A DNA stretch of 5,188 bases from Thiobacillus sp. UBA2487 (GCA_002341815.1 DDOT01000069.1:252-5439), one strand, 5' to 3'; counted from the first letter of the stretch, positions 1 to 5,188 are shown. Notes: generated from the sequence alone by a model not told the origin. Numbers and translations are program-made.

Positions 1-335
1 CCGGCAGCACTGGTGGCTATGGCCGCATTGGCATCGGTTGGATCGCACCACGTAAACGGCTGCAGCTCGATTTCATCCAGCAGGCCCTCGGCAATGTCCT
101 GCATCTGCTTCTCGATAATCGGATCGGCGCTGTGCTGCGCGGTAATATTCATCACGCCCAGCACCCCGGCCACCGCAATGCTGACGATGACGATGAACAT
201 AATCAGCTCGACCAGCGTGATCCCGCTTTGCGTATGGTTAGGTTTTACACGAGACGTGCCCGGATGAATTCGCAGAGGAAAACAACCTTCATCACCCCTC
301 GTTTTACCAAGGGAAACCTCACGGACACTCGGCAT
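1..335 (-). CDS. mshD: MSHA minor prepilin MshD-like, 5' part (runs off window)
   Basis: This partial gene encodes at least 111 residues and is cut by the window edge at position 1. It contains a prepilin site QSG/ITLVELIMFIVIVSIAVAGVL, with Ile instead of Phe at mature +1 and Glu at +5. After the helix come SADPIIEKQMQDIAEGLLDEIELQ and PFTWCDPTDANAA; the LxxEIELxPFTxCDPxDANA block is characteristic of MshD-type proteins, minor pilins encoded next to mshC. With the ATG at 335 the leader is 38 residues, hydrophilic and unusually long. No clear ribosome site is seen, and translation probably depends on coupling with mshC, whose stop is 4 bases upstream. An in-frame ATG at 353 overlaps mshC and would lengthen the leader further. 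No ATG, GTG or TTG in this frame lies closer to the cleavage site. Family assignment is firm; the start is uncertain. Confidence 0.85.
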   Translation of the reverse strand, partial: MPSVREVSLGKTRGDEGCFPLRIHPGTSRVKPNHTQSGITLVELIMFIVIVSIAVAGVLGVMNITAQHSADPIIEKQMQDIAEGLLDEIELQPFTWCDPTDANAAIATSAA

Positions 336-339
336 ATCG

Positions 340-810
340 TCAACTATGCACATAGCCGGTTTCCGGTTCGACGATGATGTTGCCCACGCCGGCAACGACG
401 ATGGTCTGGCCGGACGAAGGCTGGCCGAGCGCATCAAAGCTGAAGTTGCCCGGTGTGGCGGCAAAGCCCTCATTGCCGCTGGCGGTCACGGTAAACGGGC
501 TGCCGCCGGCGGGACTGTCCAGATTGGTGTTGCAATTGGCCGAATCGGGCACAGGGGCGATAGTCAGCGTCAGGCTGTTGGCGGTGAACGCCACACACAC
601 TGTACGCCGCTGCGCGATGGCCGCCTTTTGCGCATAACGCAAGGCGGACATCGACTGGTCGTAAAACCCGCGATTCTTGAAATCGTTGGCGTTGAAAAAA
701 CGTGGCATCGCCACCACCGACAGGATGCCGACGATGATTAACACCACGATTAACTCTATCAGAGTAAAGCCCGAGATGGCTCCCTCACCGAAATGGCTTC
801 TAATCACCAT
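340..810 (-). CDS. mshC: MSHA minor prepilin MshC-like (GspH/FimT type)
   Basis: This 156-residue minor prepilin has a 14-residue leader ending AISG, cut after Gly14, then FTLIELIVVLIIVGILSVVAMPRFF with Glu at mature +5. The segment RGFYDQSMSALRYAQKAAIA (about 47-66) is typical of MshC and FimT/GspH proteins. The C-terminal GNIIVEPETGYVH (about 143-155) is a signature of the same group, a beta strand ending in TGYVH. Cys72 and Cys93 may form a disulfide. Minor pilins of this class are thought to prime or cap the fibre rather than form its bulk. The ATG at 810 has an AGG ribosome core 6 bases upstream, inside a predicted hairpin; a GTG one codon later (807) is an alternative. Only 4 bases separate its stop from the presumed mshD start, so coupled translation is expected. 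Confidence 0.9.
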   Translation of the reverse strand: MVIRSHFGEGAISGFTLIELIVVLIIVGILSVVAMPRFFNANDFKNRGFYDQSMSALRYAQKAAIAQRRTVCVAFTANSLTLTIAPVPDSANCNTNLDSPAGGSPFTVTASGNEGFAATPGNFSFDALGQPSSGQTIVVAGVGNIIVEPETGYVHS

Positions 811-931
811 TATATGCCTGCAAGCAAGGCATCGCGGCTCAACCCGGACATGAAATCAGGTTATACAGCGTCGACCTGAACCTCAAATCGGATTGCACGT
901 TACGATGCGCCTGCCGGACCAGACGTTCAGA
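811..931 (-). other. Spacer between mshA and mshC
   Basis: This 121-base gap contains no gene. It holds an inverted repeat TCAGGT-N12-ACCTGA (856-879) and, at its end, the hairpin over the mshC ribosome site. No T-run follows the first repeat, so it is not a classic terminator. It may lower mshC expression relative to the pilins by partial stop or RNA processing. Confidence 0.4.
814..832 (-). promoter_or_regulatory. Hairpin covering the mshC ribosome binding site
   Basis: On the minus strand ATGCCT pairs with AGGCAT around a 7-base loop. The 3' arm contains the AGG ribosome core and ends 3 bases before the mshC ATG, so folding would hide the site. The stem is short (6 base pairs, three of them G-C), and its strength in the cell is uncertain. 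Confidence 0.4.
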
Positions 932-1354
932 TTATGGCGCACCGACAGCAGTAAAGCTTGTGCTGAGCAGCGGATTCGAACCGAAATAGCGCAGCGTGCA
1001 GGTAAAAGATTGTCCGCTTCCCGGTGAAGCCGTATCGGCGGCGAGATAATAAGGCTGCGCCGCAGAACCGACGGTATTCAATATCAGAGCCGGATTCAGC
1101 AAAAGTCCCACAGAGGAACATTTGCTCACTGCGGCGCACTTATTGGCAGTGACCACATTACCCGTAACCGCGCATCCGCCATAATTGATCGTGGCAGCGG
1201 AAGACAACCCGCCCGCAACGCCTGCCAAGGCAGACTGTTGAGCATTACTGGCGATATTGACAAACTTCGGCAACGCCGTCGCGGCCAAAATTCCCAAAAT
1301 CACAATTACCACGACCAGTTCGATCAGTGTGAAACCGGTTTGTGCAGATTTCAT
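932..1354 (-). CDS. mshA: Major MSHA pilin MshA-like prepilin
   Basis: This 140-residue prepilin would be a structural fibre subunit. The leader MKSAQTG is cut after Gly7; the mature N-terminus begins FTLIELVVVIVILGILAATA and continues LPKFVNIASNAQQSALAGV, very close to canonical MshA (Glu at mature +5). Alanine- and serine-rich helix continues to about residue 56. The globular part has four cysteines (61, 73, 79, 119), which could form two disulfides. Mature length is 133 residues, small for a pilin but complete, ending in TAVGAP. Longer in-frame starts exist (ATG ATG at 1372 and 1369, then GTG), but the ATG at 1354 gives a normal leader and lies 6 bases after a GGTGAGG ribosome site, so it is chosen. 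It lies 49 bases after the first pilin gene in the mshA position. It is not a copy of its neighbour: the two agree mainly in the N-terminal helix. Confidence 0.9.
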   Translation of the reverse strand: MKSAQTGFTLIELVVVIVILGILAATALPKFVNIASNAQQSALAGVAGGLSSAATINYGGCAVTGNVVTANKCAAVSKCSSVGLLLNPALILNTVGSAAQPYYLAADTASPGSGQSFTCTLRYFGSNPLLSTSFTAVGAP

Positions 1355-1403
1355 TTTATACCTCACCATCATAAATAATTAACAAAAAATAATCTCACTA
1401 ACA

Positions 1404-1880
1404 TCAGGAGCAGTTGACCAAATTGGCGTTGATCGTGTACAGCGGCGGCAGATTGATGGCCGTCGGTGGGGCATAACCGATCGTGCAGTCCACAACGCCG
1501 CCAATATGGTTAACATCCGATGCGGCGATGGCGTTAGGCGTGGTCAAGCCGCTCAGGGTATAGTCCGGCGTGGTCAGACCCGCCAGCGGCACAATGGTAA
1601 TCGCATCAGGGTAGCCATTGACATAATTTACCACTTGACCTTCGATCACAATGCCAGTGGTGGCGCTGGTGGTATAACTACTAAATCCTTGCGCAATCAG
1701 CGCCGCATGCGCCATGGCGGCGGCACTCTTCACCGCACCCAGCGCGCCTTCCATTTTGGCCAGACGCGCATTAGCCTGCAGCGCAGCGTAGCGCGGCAAG
1801 GCAATCGCGGCAAGAATGCCAATAATGGTAATAACGACCACCAATTCGATCAAGGTAAAACCGGTTTGTCTACGTTGCAT
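1404..1880 (-). CDS. Type IV prepilin, MshA/MshB-like (first of two tandem pilins)
   Basis: This is a class III prepilin of 158 residues. The short basic leader MQRRQTG is cut after Gly7 by prepilin peptidase, and mature Phe1 would be N-methylated. FTLIELVVVITIIGILAAIALPRY follows the pilin consensus, with Glu at mature position 5, and forms the assembly helix (residues 8 to about 31). Residues 36-60, rich in Ala, Lys and Arg, continue the helix. The C-terminal domain has just two cysteines, Cys132 and Cys157, which could close the D-region disulfide loop of type IV pilins. A near-tandem 10-residue repeat (GLTTPD.., GLTTPN..) lies at 101-120. A TTG codon directly upstream (1883) extends the frame by one residue, but the ATG at 1880 sits 4-5 bases after a strong GAGGGGG ribosome site and is preferred. 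Position after mshG matches mshB of Vibrio; sequence alone does not separate MshA from MshB, so no symbol is given. Confidence 0.9.
   Translation of the reverse strand: MQRRQTGFTLIELVVVITIIGILAAIALPRYAALQANARLAKMEGALGAVKSAAAMAHAALIAQGFSSYTTSATTGIVIEGQVVNYVNGYPDAITIVPLAGLTTPDYTLSGLTTPNAIAASDVNHIGGVVDCTIGYAPPTAINLPPLYTINANLVNCS
1521..1580 (-). repeat. Tandem 10-codon repeat inside the first pilin
   Basis: Residues 101-110 (GLTTPDYTLS) and 111-120 (GLTTPNAIAA) begin with the same five residues and a D/N variant. The DNA shares TGACCACGCC at a 30-base interval. The remaining residues differ, so this is an old or partial duplication in the surface-exposed part of the pilin. Confidence 0.55.
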
Positions 1881-1884
1881 CAAG

Positions 1885-1893
1885 CCCCCTCAC
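1885..1893 (-). promoter_or_regulatory. Strong ribosome binding site of the first pilin
   Basis: GTGAGGGGG lies 4 bases before the ATG at 1880. It is the strongest such site in the window and decides between that ATG and the TTG one codon upstream. Confidence 0.6.
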
Positions 1894-1905
1894 CAACCTC
1901 ATCGA

Positions 1906-1931
1906 GATCTGTCGCGCTAACATGACAGACC
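1906..1931 (-). other. Stem-loop in the presumed 5' leader of the first pilin
   Basis: In the minus-strand RNA GGTCTGTC pairs with GACAGATC: eight base pairs including one G-U, around a 10-base loop. It lies between the candidate promoter and the ribosome site. A 5' stem-loop at this place could stabilise an abundant message. The pairing is read from sequence; the role is inferred. Confidence 0.4.
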
Positions 1932-1948
1932 CAGCCACAACCAACATC

Positions 1949-1978
1949 TTTATAAGATTTTGACAAATTGTAGCGCAA
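1949..1978 (-). promoter_or_regulatory. Candidate downstream pilin promoter, TATAAA -10
   Basis: TTGCGC (1978-1973) and TATAAA (1954-1949) are 18 bases apart on the minus strand. Transcription would start near 1942, about 60 bases before the pilin start codon, leaving a short leader with the stem-loop at 1906-1931 close to its 5' end. A separate pilin promoter would fit the need for much more pilin than ATPase or platform protein. Confidence 0.3.
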
Positions 1979-1997
1979 ATCTGATGCGATAAAACAA
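1967..1997 (-). promoter_or_regulatory. Candidate upstream pilin promoter, TACAAT -10
   Basis: On the minus strand TTGTTT (1997-1992) is followed after 19 bases by TACAAT (1972-1967), a 5 of 6 match to the -10 consensus. The spacing is long and the -35 box overlaps the stem-loop behind mshG. It is one of two overlapping candidates in an A+T-rich stretch before the first pilin. Confidence 0.25.
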
Positions 1998-2007
1998 GTT
2001 TTACGCA
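1985..2007 (-). other. Stem-loop just downstream of the mshG stop
   Basis: TGCG and TAAAAC pair with GTTTTA and CGCA, ten base pairs with a single bulged base and a 2-base centre (a wider loop in practice). The stem starts 5 bases after the mshG stop codon. It is not followed by a run of T on the minus strand, so it is a poor intrinsic terminator; it could instead protect the 3' end of the mshE-mshG message or mark a processing point before the pilin genes. Confidence 0.4.
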
Positions 2008-2012
2008 CCGGG

Positions 2013-3239
2013 TCAGTGTAAGGCAACCTTGCCCAGGTCCCAAATCGGCAAAAACACGCCCAGCGCCAGAATCAGCACCACCACACCCAGGCCGACAATC
2101 AGAATGGGTTCGATCTGCGAAGACAGGGTCTTGAGTTCGTAATCCACTTCGCGTTCGTACATTTGTGCAATTTCTTCCATCAAGCTGTCTATTTCACCGG
2201 TTTCTTCGCCCACAGCGATCATTTGCAACACCACCGGTGTGAAGATATTACTGGCCATAGCTGTGCGCGTAATACTTTCACCTCGCTCGATGCCGTTGCG
2301 CATCTGCTCGATACGGGAAGCAATGTAGCGATTGTCCACCGTCTGCGCCACAACCACCAAGCTTTGAAGAATCGGCACGCCACTGCGACTGGACAAAGCG
2401 AAGCTACGGGCAAAGCGTGCCAGCGTACCTTTCAGCACGATCTTGCCAATGATCGGCAAGCGCAAACGCAGTTTATCCCAATTATAATGCCCGGTATTGG
2501 TACTGACGTAATACCTGAAAGCAAATGCCAATCCAATGCCGATGCCCAGCAATATCGCCCAATAATGTACGGTAAAATTGGACGAAGCAATCAAAATCCG
2601 TGTCATCAACGGCAATTGGGCGTGAAAACCAGCATACACTTTCGCAAAGGCGGGAATCACGAACAAATTGATAACCCCAATGGCGACCGCCATGGCAATG
2701 ACAACAAACATGGGATAACGCAACGCGGAACGCACACGATTACCCATCTCGCGTTCGAATTCCATGTGATCAAACAGGCGCAAGAATACTTCATCCAACC
2801 GTCCGGTCATTTCGCCTACCCGAACCATGCTCAAATAAAACGGCGAAAACACATCGGGATGTCGATACATGGCCACAGACAGTTCACGACCGGCCTGCAG
2901 GGATTCGCGCACGTCCTTCACCGTGCGGGCAAAACTACGGTTGGTGGCTGACTCCTGCAACCCGGTCAGCCCACGCATGATAGGCACGCCTGCTTTCAGC
3001 AAAGTGTGCAACTGGCGGCTGAACATCTGCACGTCCAGGGGGGTGATTTTTTCTTCGGTGAGCTTTTGCCACCAACCGACATCGGCCGCAGCTTTCGGCG
3101 CGGAGACCGGCACGATATCGATGGGGGTCATTCCGGTGTTCAGCAACAATTCTGCAATGCCGTTGGGGTCATTGCCTTCCAGGGTGGCTTCCACCAATTC
3201 CCCGCGCGAGTTACGCGCTTTATAGGCAAAGTATGGCAT
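2013..3239 (-). CDS. mshG: MSHA pilus inner-membrane platform protein MshG (GspF/PilC family)
   Basis: This 408-residue polytopic protein is the platform in the inner membrane, linking the ATPase to the growing pilus. It has the usual duplicated T2SSF architecture. An N-terminal cytoplasmic part begins with the family-typical YKARNSRGELVEA (6-18). The first F domain runs about 70-195 and contains VGEMTGRLDEVF (141-152); the second runs about 272-397 and contains VGEETGEIDSLM (343-354), an obvious internal copy. Hydrophobic segments are at about 176-198, 227-243 and 378-399, matching three membrane spans. Length is normal for GspF/PilC/MshG. The gene starts 9 bases after the mshE stop and in the same reading frame (TAA TGC GAC GAC ATG). 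No strong ribosome site is visible, so translational coupling to mshE is likely. PilC-type annotation is the alternative; context decides for MshG. Confidence 0.94.
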   Translation of the reverse strand: MPYFAYKARNSRGELVEATLEGNDPNGIAELLLNTGMTPIDIVPVSAPKAAADVGWWQKLTEEKITPLDVQMFSRQLHTLLKAGVPIMRGLTGLQESATNRSFARTVKDVRESLQAGRELSVAMYRHPDVFSPFYLSMVRVGEMTGRLDEVFLRLFDHMEFEREMGNRVRSALRYPMFVVIAMAVAIGVINLFVIPAFAKVYAGFHAQLPLMTRILIASSNFTVHYWAILLGIGIGLAFAFRYYVSTNTGHYNWDKLRLRLPIIGKIVLKGTLARFARSFALSSRSGVPILQSLVVVAQTVDNRYIASRIEQMRNGIERGESITRTAMASNIFTPVVLQMIAVGEETGEIDSLMEEIAQMYEREVDYELKTLSSQIEPILIVGLGVVVLILALGVFLPIWDLGKVALH

Positions 3240-3248
3240 GTCGTCGCA

Positions 3249-4955
3249 TTACCGTTCGTCGATCTGATTGCTGATGCGCATGGCTTCGCCCAGCGTGGTC
3301 TTGCCGGCAGCAGCCAGACGGGCGCCCTGCTCGCCTAATGTATGGCCGGCAATCTGCGCTTGGGCTACGCGCAGAAACTCGCCGGGATCAGTGTGCCCGA
3401 CCGCTTCCGCGACCTCGGTGGTCATTTCCAACATTTCATACACACCAATACGACCAATAAAACCGGTATGGTTGCAATGAGCGCATCCTAAACCATGTTG
3501 ATAGCTCGCATCGATCAGCGCGTGATCCGCCAATGATTCCAACCACACCCGCTCATTGGGTAATGGCGTGTAGGCTGTGCTGCAGTTGGCGCAAATTTTA
3601 CGAACCAGACGCTGTGCCAACACAGCTTGAACGGATGTTGCCACCATATAACGCGGCACGCCCATATCTATCAAACGAACAGGTGTACTGGCCGCGTCGT
3701 TTGTATGCAAAGTGGATAAGACCAAGTGGCCGGTAATGGCCGCACGCATGCCAATTTGTGCAGTTTCCTGATCACGCATTTCGCCCAACAGAATAACATC
3801 CGGGTCCTGACGCAAAGCGGAACGCAGTACCCGTGCAAAACTAAAATCTATCTTTTCATTTACTTGCACCTGATTGATCCCGGGTAAGCGATACTCGATC
3901 GGATCTTCCACCGTGATGATCTTGCGCTCGACACTATTCAGTTCGGATAACGCGCCGTACAAGGTTGTGGTCTTGCCACTGCCGGTTGGCCCAGTCACCA
4001 AAATCAGACCGTTCTGGCGGTGGAGAATAACGCGAAAGCGCGCCAGCATGTCCGGCGGCATGCCGATGCCGTTTAAATCCAAGGTATTTCCACCCTGATT
4101 AAGCAAACGCATCACCACCGATTCACCATATTGGGTCGGCAAGGTGGAGAGTCGCACGTCGATTGGCTGGTTTTTAACCTTGACTCCAAAGCGTCCATCT
4201 TGCGGCAAGCGTTTTTCCGAAATGTCCAATCCGGACATAATTTTCAAGCGCATGGCCAATGCTGATGCGATCTTGCTGTCAGCGCGGGTTTGCAGGTTAA
4301 GCACACCATCGATGCGAAACCGTATCTGCAGATTATCAGCCTGCGGCTCAATGTGAATGTCGGAGGCGTGTACCTGTACAGCGTCATCAAACACCGATTG
4401 CAACAGTTTGGCTACTGGCGCATCTTCTGCGCCCGACACTGCAGTCAGGCTGGCGAAATCGATCGCATCGTCGCCCATTTCATTTTCCAACTCACGGGCG
4501 AAATCAGTGATCTCGTTGGTTTTACGGTAAACACGATCAATGGTTTGCAACAATTCGTCTTCGTTCACCACGGCCAGATCAATATCTTTTTTGACCGTAC
4601 GCAAGATGTCATCATAAGCCGGCAGGTCAGTAGGATCGGACATGCCGACCAACACACTACTACCCCGGTCTTCCAGAACCAGTGCACGGAAACGCCGTGC
4701 CTGCATCTCAGGCAACTGGCGCACGGCTTCGAATTTAATAACTTGATTTTTGAGCCGGATGAACGGAATGTGGAACTGACGCGCAATGGCTTCACTGATC
4801 TGTTCTTCGGTAACAAAACCGTTTTCGACCAGAAAGCGTCCCAGACGACGGCCAGATTTCTGCTGCGCCTGAAGCGCACTTTCCAGTTGCACCTCCGACA
4901 ACAATTTTTGCTGAATCAGCAATTCGCCAAGGCGAATTTTCTCAGGACGGGCCAT
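3249..4955 (-). CDS. mshE: MSHA pilus assembly ATPase MshE (GspE/PilB family)
   Basis: This 568-residue protein is a hexameric-type cytoplasmic ATPase that powers pilus extension. The N-terminus (residues 8-60) holds two 24-residue RLG...L...Q motifs separated by 5 residues, the pattern of the cyclic-di-GMP-binding MshEN domain. The T2SSE region follows: an N2-type segment with DIHIEP (about 199-204), Walker A GPTGSGKTT (322-330, Lys328), an Asp box VEDPIEY (349-355), Walker B DVILLGE (386-392, Glu392) and a His box GHLVLSTLHTND (409-420). A metal-binding tetracysteine, CxxC at 455-458 and CxxC at 491-494, is intact, as in GspE, PilB and MshE. Length and motif order are those of a full, functional member. 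The start is well fixed because an in-frame TGA lies two codons upstream; a weak CGGA-type ribosome site precedes it. It is the first gene of the visible cluster, 9 bases before mshG. PilB or GspE is the alternative name, but the pilin neighbours favour MshE. Confidence 0.95.
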   Translation of the reverse strand: MARPEKIRLGELLIQQKLLSEVQLESALQAQQKSGRRLGRFLVENGFVTEEQISEAIARQFHIPFIRLKNQVIKFEAVRQLPEMQARRFRALVLEDRGSSVLVGMSDPTDLPAYDDILRTVKKDIDLAVVNEDELLQTIDRVYRKTNEITDFARELENEMGDDAIDFASLTAVSGAEDAPVAKLLQSVFDDAVQVHASDIHIEPQADNLQIRFRIDGVLNLQTRADSKIASALAMRLKIMSGLDISEKRLPQDGRFGVKVKNQPIDVRLSTLPTQYGESVVMRLLNQGGNTLDLNGIGMPPDMLARFRVILHRQNGLILVTGPTGSGKTTTLYGALSELNSVERKIITVEDPIEYRLPGINQVQVNEKIDFSFARVLRSALRQDPDVILLGEMRDQETAQIGMRAAITGHLVLSTLHTNDAASTPVRLIDMGVPRYMVATSVQAVLAQRLVRKICANCSTAYTPLPNERVWLESLADHALIDASYQHGLGCAHCNHTGFIGRIGVYEMLEMTTEVAEAVGHTDPGEFLRVAQAQIAGHTLGEQGARLAAAGKTTLGEAMRISNQIDER

Positions 4956-5075
4956 GAATCATTCCGGTTTCGTCATATCAATCGGTAAATATCACTTAAA
5001 GAAACCACTTTGGTGCGCGACCGAGATCAGCTATCAACGGCGCCCCTATCGACAATGCACGTAGCGGTTATACCC

Positions 5076-5087
5076 ATGATACATCAT
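5076..5087. repeat. 12-base palindrome over the candidate mshE -10 box
   Basis: ATGAT-AC-ATCAT is a dyad with two 5-base arms around a 2-base centre. It covers most of the candidate -10 box and the expected start site, which is where a repressor would bind. No known regulator can be named from it. Confidence 0.35.
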
Positions 5088-5112
5088 ACCGTTTATCAGC
5101 CTGTACACGCAA
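5083..5112 (-). promoter_or_regulatory. Candidate sigma70-type promoter for mshE
   Basis: On the minus strand TTGCGT (5112-5107) is followed after 18 bases by TATGAT (5088-5083). The -10 box matches 5 of 6 consensus bases and the -35 box 3 of 6. Transcription would start near 5076, giving a leader of about 120 bases. It is inferred from pattern only; the operon may also be read through from genes upstream of the window. Confidence 0.3.
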
Positions 5113-5130
5113 TCTGCCGGGCGAACAGGC
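5099..5130. repeat. Inverted repeat GCCTGT-N20-ACAGGC around the candidate -35 box
   Basis: Two perfect 6-base arms (5099-5104 and 5125-5130) enclose 20 bases containing the candidate -35 box. It may be a spaced operator or a weak hairpin. No T-run follows, so a terminator is unlikely. Confidence 0.2.
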
Positions 5131-5153
5131 CACATACCTTTAACCCGATCTTT

Positions 5154-5169
5154 TCATGAATTCTCATGA
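5154..5169. repeat. Two TCATGA palindromes one helical turn apart
   Basis: TCATGA occurs at 5154-5159 and again at 5164-5169, exactly 10 bases apart, and the first is inside the palindrome TTCATGAA (5153-5160). This lies about 80-95 bases upstream of the presumed mshE transcription start, a position suitable for an activator. The pattern is seen; the role is inference, and chance is possible. Confidence 0.3.
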
Positions 5170-5188
5170 TGATCACGCAGTATTTTGT

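Larger units (their letters stand above)
4956..5188 (-). other. Intergenic region upstream of mshE
   Basis: This 233-base stretch holds no recognisable gene. One minus-strand frame is open from the window edge to a TGA at 5098-5096 (30 codons), and another ends at 5156-5154; either could be the tail of an unseen upstream gene, but neither resembles MshN, the usual neighbour of MshE. The rest appears to be a leader and control region, with a candidate promoter and repeats listed separately. Confidence 0.6.

Noticed and set aside
346..741. Long open frame on the plus strand opposite mshC
   Set aside because: It is the antisense shadow of mshC; its composition (Gly, Arg, His rich) is typical of a reverse frame and it has no recognisable domain.
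1355..1372. Longer mshA start at 1372 or 1369 (ATG ATG GTG AGG)
   Set aside because: It would consume the GGTGAGG ribosome site and add six residues before a normal MKSAQTG leader; the ATG at 1354 is the better start.
1373..1406. T-rich run after the first pilin as an intrinsic terminator
   Set aside because: The minus strand has ATTATTTTTTG here, but only a 3-pair stem can be drawn before it. An RNA cleavage site is possible, a terminator is not supported.
2163..2951. 262-codon open frame on the plus strand opposite mshG
   Set aside because: It is wholly antisense to a convincing full-length GspF-family gene, is rich in His and Gln and shows no domain.
2013..4955. mshE and mshG as part of a type II secretion system or a PilBC pair
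   Set aside because: GspE/GspF and PilB/PilC share these domains, but the MshEN motif pair and the following mshA-mshC-mshD-type prepilins fit an MSHA locus best.
4290..4988. 232-codon open frame on the plus strand opposite the mshE 5' end
   Set aside because: It is antisense to the MshEN and N2 regions of mshE, whose motifs are intact, and has no family signature of its own.
5096..5188. Small frame at the window edge with an internal ATG (MRIHEKIGLKVCG...)
   Set aside because: It is 23 codons from that ATG, has no convincing ribosome site and resembles no known family; it overlaps the candidate promoter region.

Overview
The window is a near-complete central segment of a mannose-sensitive haemagglutinin (MSHA)-type type IV pilus locus. 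All recognisable genes lie on the minus strand, so the transcript runs from high to low coordinates. In order, the genes are an assembly ATPase with a cyclic-di-GMP-binding N-terminus (mshE, 4955-3249), an inner-membrane platform protein (mshG, 3239-2013), two tandem but clearly different major-pilin-like prepilins (1880-1404 and 1354-932), a GspH/FimT-like minor prepilin (mshC, 810-340) and the 5' part of a further minor prepilin (mshD, 335 to the window edge). This follows the classical order mshE-G-F-B-A-C-D, except that no mshF is present between mshG and the first pilin.

MSHA loci are known mainly from Gamma- and Betaproteobacteria, and gene order, family content and moderate base composition fit such an organism. 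The sequence alone does not support a genus. Mobile elements, RNA genes, CRISPR arrays and broken genes were not seen.

The genes form one machine. MshE hydrolyses ATP at the cytoplasmic face, and its N-terminal motifs suggest that cyclic-di-GMP tells it when to work. MshG transmits that work to pilin subunits in the inner membrane. The two abundant-type pilins would build the fibre, while MshC and MshD would prime or tip it. A prepilin peptidase, the secretin and the other msh genes must lie elsewhere, and none is visible here.

The non-coding stretches are the least ordinary part. The 233-base region upstream of mshE holds a candidate promoter whose -10 lies in a 12-base palindrome, with further repeats upstream. 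The 132-base gap before the first pilin holds a hairpin just after the mshG stop, two candidate promoters and a second hairpin in the presumed leader. The 121-base gap before mshC ends in a small hairpin that pairs the mshC ribosome binding site. Together they suggest that the pilin genes are expressed at levels different from the assembly genes. This is inference from sequence. No wholly new system was found.
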